Of a stretch of DNA of 64,000 bases, positions 61,880 to 64,000 are shown piece after piece (positions within the stretch are counted from its first letter, which is position 1; every line of letters starts with the position of its first letter). Made by a program: the position numbers and the translations under genes. The notes under the pieces were generated by a model. The model worked only from the letters and a program-made list of their open reading frames with translations. It did no database searches and had not been told where the DNA came from. This DNA comes from Drosophila miranda (Eukaryota; Arthropoda; Insecta; Diptera; Drosophilidae): the NCBI RefSeq assembly GCF_003369915.1, contig NC_046675.1:22444001-22508000 (forward strand). Reading direction: 5' to 3'.

Positions 61880-64000
61880 TATTTTAGTGTCTTTTAACTA
61901 GTTTTTCCTCATTGAATTATTTCTGTAATCTTATCAAAAACTCTATTAACAATTTTCTCCCCATATATGCCGTCACCCTTGACACAATCTATCCCCAAAA
62001 AGTGTTGGACAACAAGAACATGGACACGATCTACTAGCATGTTTACAGCACTTAATGGCTCTGACTAATCGCATTTGCATGGCTCTCCTAAAAGAATAGA
62101 AACCAAACCCAAAACGAAATGAATTACATTTGCATGTAAATTTATGCAAATTCCATGCTGTGTTGCCCAATGAACCATTTGACACTTTTGTCCACACACC
62201 AGAGCCCAGAGCCCAGAGCCAGAGCCAGGGCCAGGGCAGAGTGCTTTATTAATTATTTATTGTCTAACTATTTGTGAATTATGTCAAGAGATCGTGGGAC
62301 AGAGAGAGAGCGAAATCAAAAACTCTCAGCCTCTCAAGTGGAGTGATCTCTCTCTGGGCTCAAAGCATTTTCCTTTTCTTTCTGTTTTTTTTTTTTTTGG
62401 GGTCTTGGGGCGCTTCGAACCAGTTGAGCGACATTCCATATGAGGGGCGACGGCGACAGGCTTTGGTTTCGGTTTCGGAGATGGCTAAGATTAATCAGCT
62501 GCCATAAGCCAAATGACAAGACATATTTGCTGTCCCCGTCCTCCCGTCTCAGTCCCCTCCATCAGATCCAGATGTGCTCCGTCCCTGGTGTGGCATTTGG
62601 GTTGGGGTGTTATTTTTGTGGCTTATTTGTGTTTATTTATGGCAAGGCTAGAAATGATACAACACAAAAATACGAAAAATTAATTTCAAATTTGATTACA
62701 ATAAAAAAATAATGCCACACAGAGGATCGGAACGGATTGGTTCCACTTGTGAGCAGAGCAGGGCAGAGCGAAGCAGAGCAGCTTTTGATTTACTCATTTC
62801 GTCTCGTCTCGTCTTAAAGTGTGCCAGGCAGGCCCCCCAACCCACCATCCCCACGCCCAAGAGGTGCCCCATCTATAGGTGTGCCTCTTCCCAGTCGCAG
62901 CCCAACCCAAAAAACGCTGAAGAAGATTTAACAACCGCTTACAGGCCCAACCAGCCGACAGAGAAAAAAATGTGAAATAAATTTATAGTTTTCTATTTAG
63001 ATAGCTGGCCCGTAAATTATGCAAAGCCTCCCTCTCCTGCCAAACACAGATATTATGGATGGGAATCGGAATGAGAATGGCTGCTGCCGGTGCCTGGCTA
63101 GATTGCTAGCCCGAATTGGGTTACTTTCAACTTAATTTAAGGTCTTAAGGTTAGGCCAATAACAGCGGGCCAAATTGCGGGATGGGGATGGGATGTGATG
63201 GCCACAAGCCACAAGAGCCACAGCAATAGAACGGCCCACGCCTGCTTCTGCTTCTTCAATGCTTTCGTACTCCTCCGAAAAACGATCCATCGATCGAAAC
63301 TGGTTTCTCTGCCTAACAACAATATGAATGAAGCTGGAGCTGAAGCCGTAGCCATCCAACCATCCGGAGCTCAATGCTCAATGGAAATGACAGCATACGT
63401 GTGGCCAAATAACAAAAATAATACAAAGAATGATTTGATAGAAGCGTGGGCGATCCCCGCTTATTAATTGTATTAAAAAAAATATGTATATTGTATGCAT
63501 ATATGGCTAGAGATTTGTTGGCCAATCTTAACTGCTTAACTTATTTCATCCACAAATTGCTGGGAGTTTTTGTATCCGCTAATGCTGAATGTTGTTGAAA
63601 GGTCAACTGCAGCAGCAGTCGAGACTGTGTTCGAAGGAGTGGTTCCCCAATAAAATACTTTATACATTTTTATGACTTCAAGCTATGTCTGTCTACCCCC
63701 TGTCCCCCTCTCCCCCTCTGTCTGTCTGTCTGTCTGTTTGTCTTTCTCTAATAATTGCGAATGGCATGGAGACCCACTTAGAGCTGCTGCCCACACACTA
63801 CACACATCAATAAAAAACAAACGAAACAAATCTGTCCATGGCCATCTTGGAATTTAATTGCATTTGATATGCGGGTCTCTCTGGAAGCGTTTGGCAACAC
63901 TGGAATGCAGTTTCTGCAAAAGATCTCCCCTTATGGAAAATACTTAAATATTCGACTCTCAACTAAAAACAGACACACAATCGTTTACAAATCAAATAAA
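61880..64000. other. Non-coding DNA to the right edge
   Basis: AT-rich with short repeats, including GAGCCC/GAGCCA units (62202-62236), a T-run (62384-62397) and a TCTG tetramer run (63717-63736). Open frames such as 62712-62975 have no domain. No gene was recognised. Confidence 0.55.
63717..63736. repeat. (TCTG)n microsatellite
   Basis: Five perfect TCTG units. Confidence 0.9.

Noticed and set aside
1..64000. tRNA, rRNA, CRISPR array or transposon coding genes
   Set aside because: I looked by eye for B-box-like GGTTCGA patterns, reverse transcriptase or transposase motifs and regular direct repeats and found none convincing. A covariance-model and repeat-library search would be decisive.

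Overview
The window is animal DNA and almost certainly from a Drosophila species. Its genes are split by short GT-AG introns and lie in AT-rich non-coding DNA full of (CA)n, (GA)n and CAG-type microsatellites. Four of the proteins are recognisable fly homologues: globin 1, an EndoU endoribonuclease, receptor-guanylate-cyclase-type ANF ligand-binding domains, and an SDCCAG8-like centrosomal coiled-coil protein. From memory, globin 1, the EndoU gene and ANF-receptor genes lie together near cytological position 89A of D. melanogaster (3R, Muller element E). The globin differs from the melanogaster protein as I remember it, so another Drosophila species is likely. I cannot name it.

Layout, left to right. 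1-1.3 kb: first coding exon of a receptor-type ANF-domain protein on the minus strand (gene A), which leaves the window on the left. 1.3-21.7 kb: non-coding DNA with a GC-rich promoter-like patch at 7.6-7.8 kb and paired TATCGATA (DRE) motifs at 21.15 kb. 21.7-22.7 kb: three exons of a second ANF-domain protein on the minus strand (gene B). Its last visible splice donor has the same phase as gene A's and lies at the matching point of the domain. 22.7-30.6 kb: non-coding, with a possible decayed coding fragment at 24.6-25.0 kb and a promoter-like patch at 29.2 kb. 31.0-31.6 kb: glob1 (minus), with a candidate distal promoter near 35.6 kb. 39.36-40.56 kb: membrane-anchored EndoU (plus). 41.6-48.9 kb: the SDCCAG8-like gene (minus), with several alternative 3' ends. 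49-58.7 kb: non-coding, with GC-richer promoter-like patches. 58.8-59.9 kb: two tandem secreted Kunitz-domain genes (plus), both lacking the Cys14-Cys38 disulfide. 60-64 kb: non-coding, with a strong RNA-type hairpin at 61.8 kb.

The genes do not form an operon-like unit. The ANF-domain pair (perhaps one gene with two promoters) and the Kunitz pair look like local duplications. No transposon coding sequence, rRNA, tRNA or CRISPR array was recognised. Transcript ends, 5' UTR exons and promoters are inferred from sequence only.
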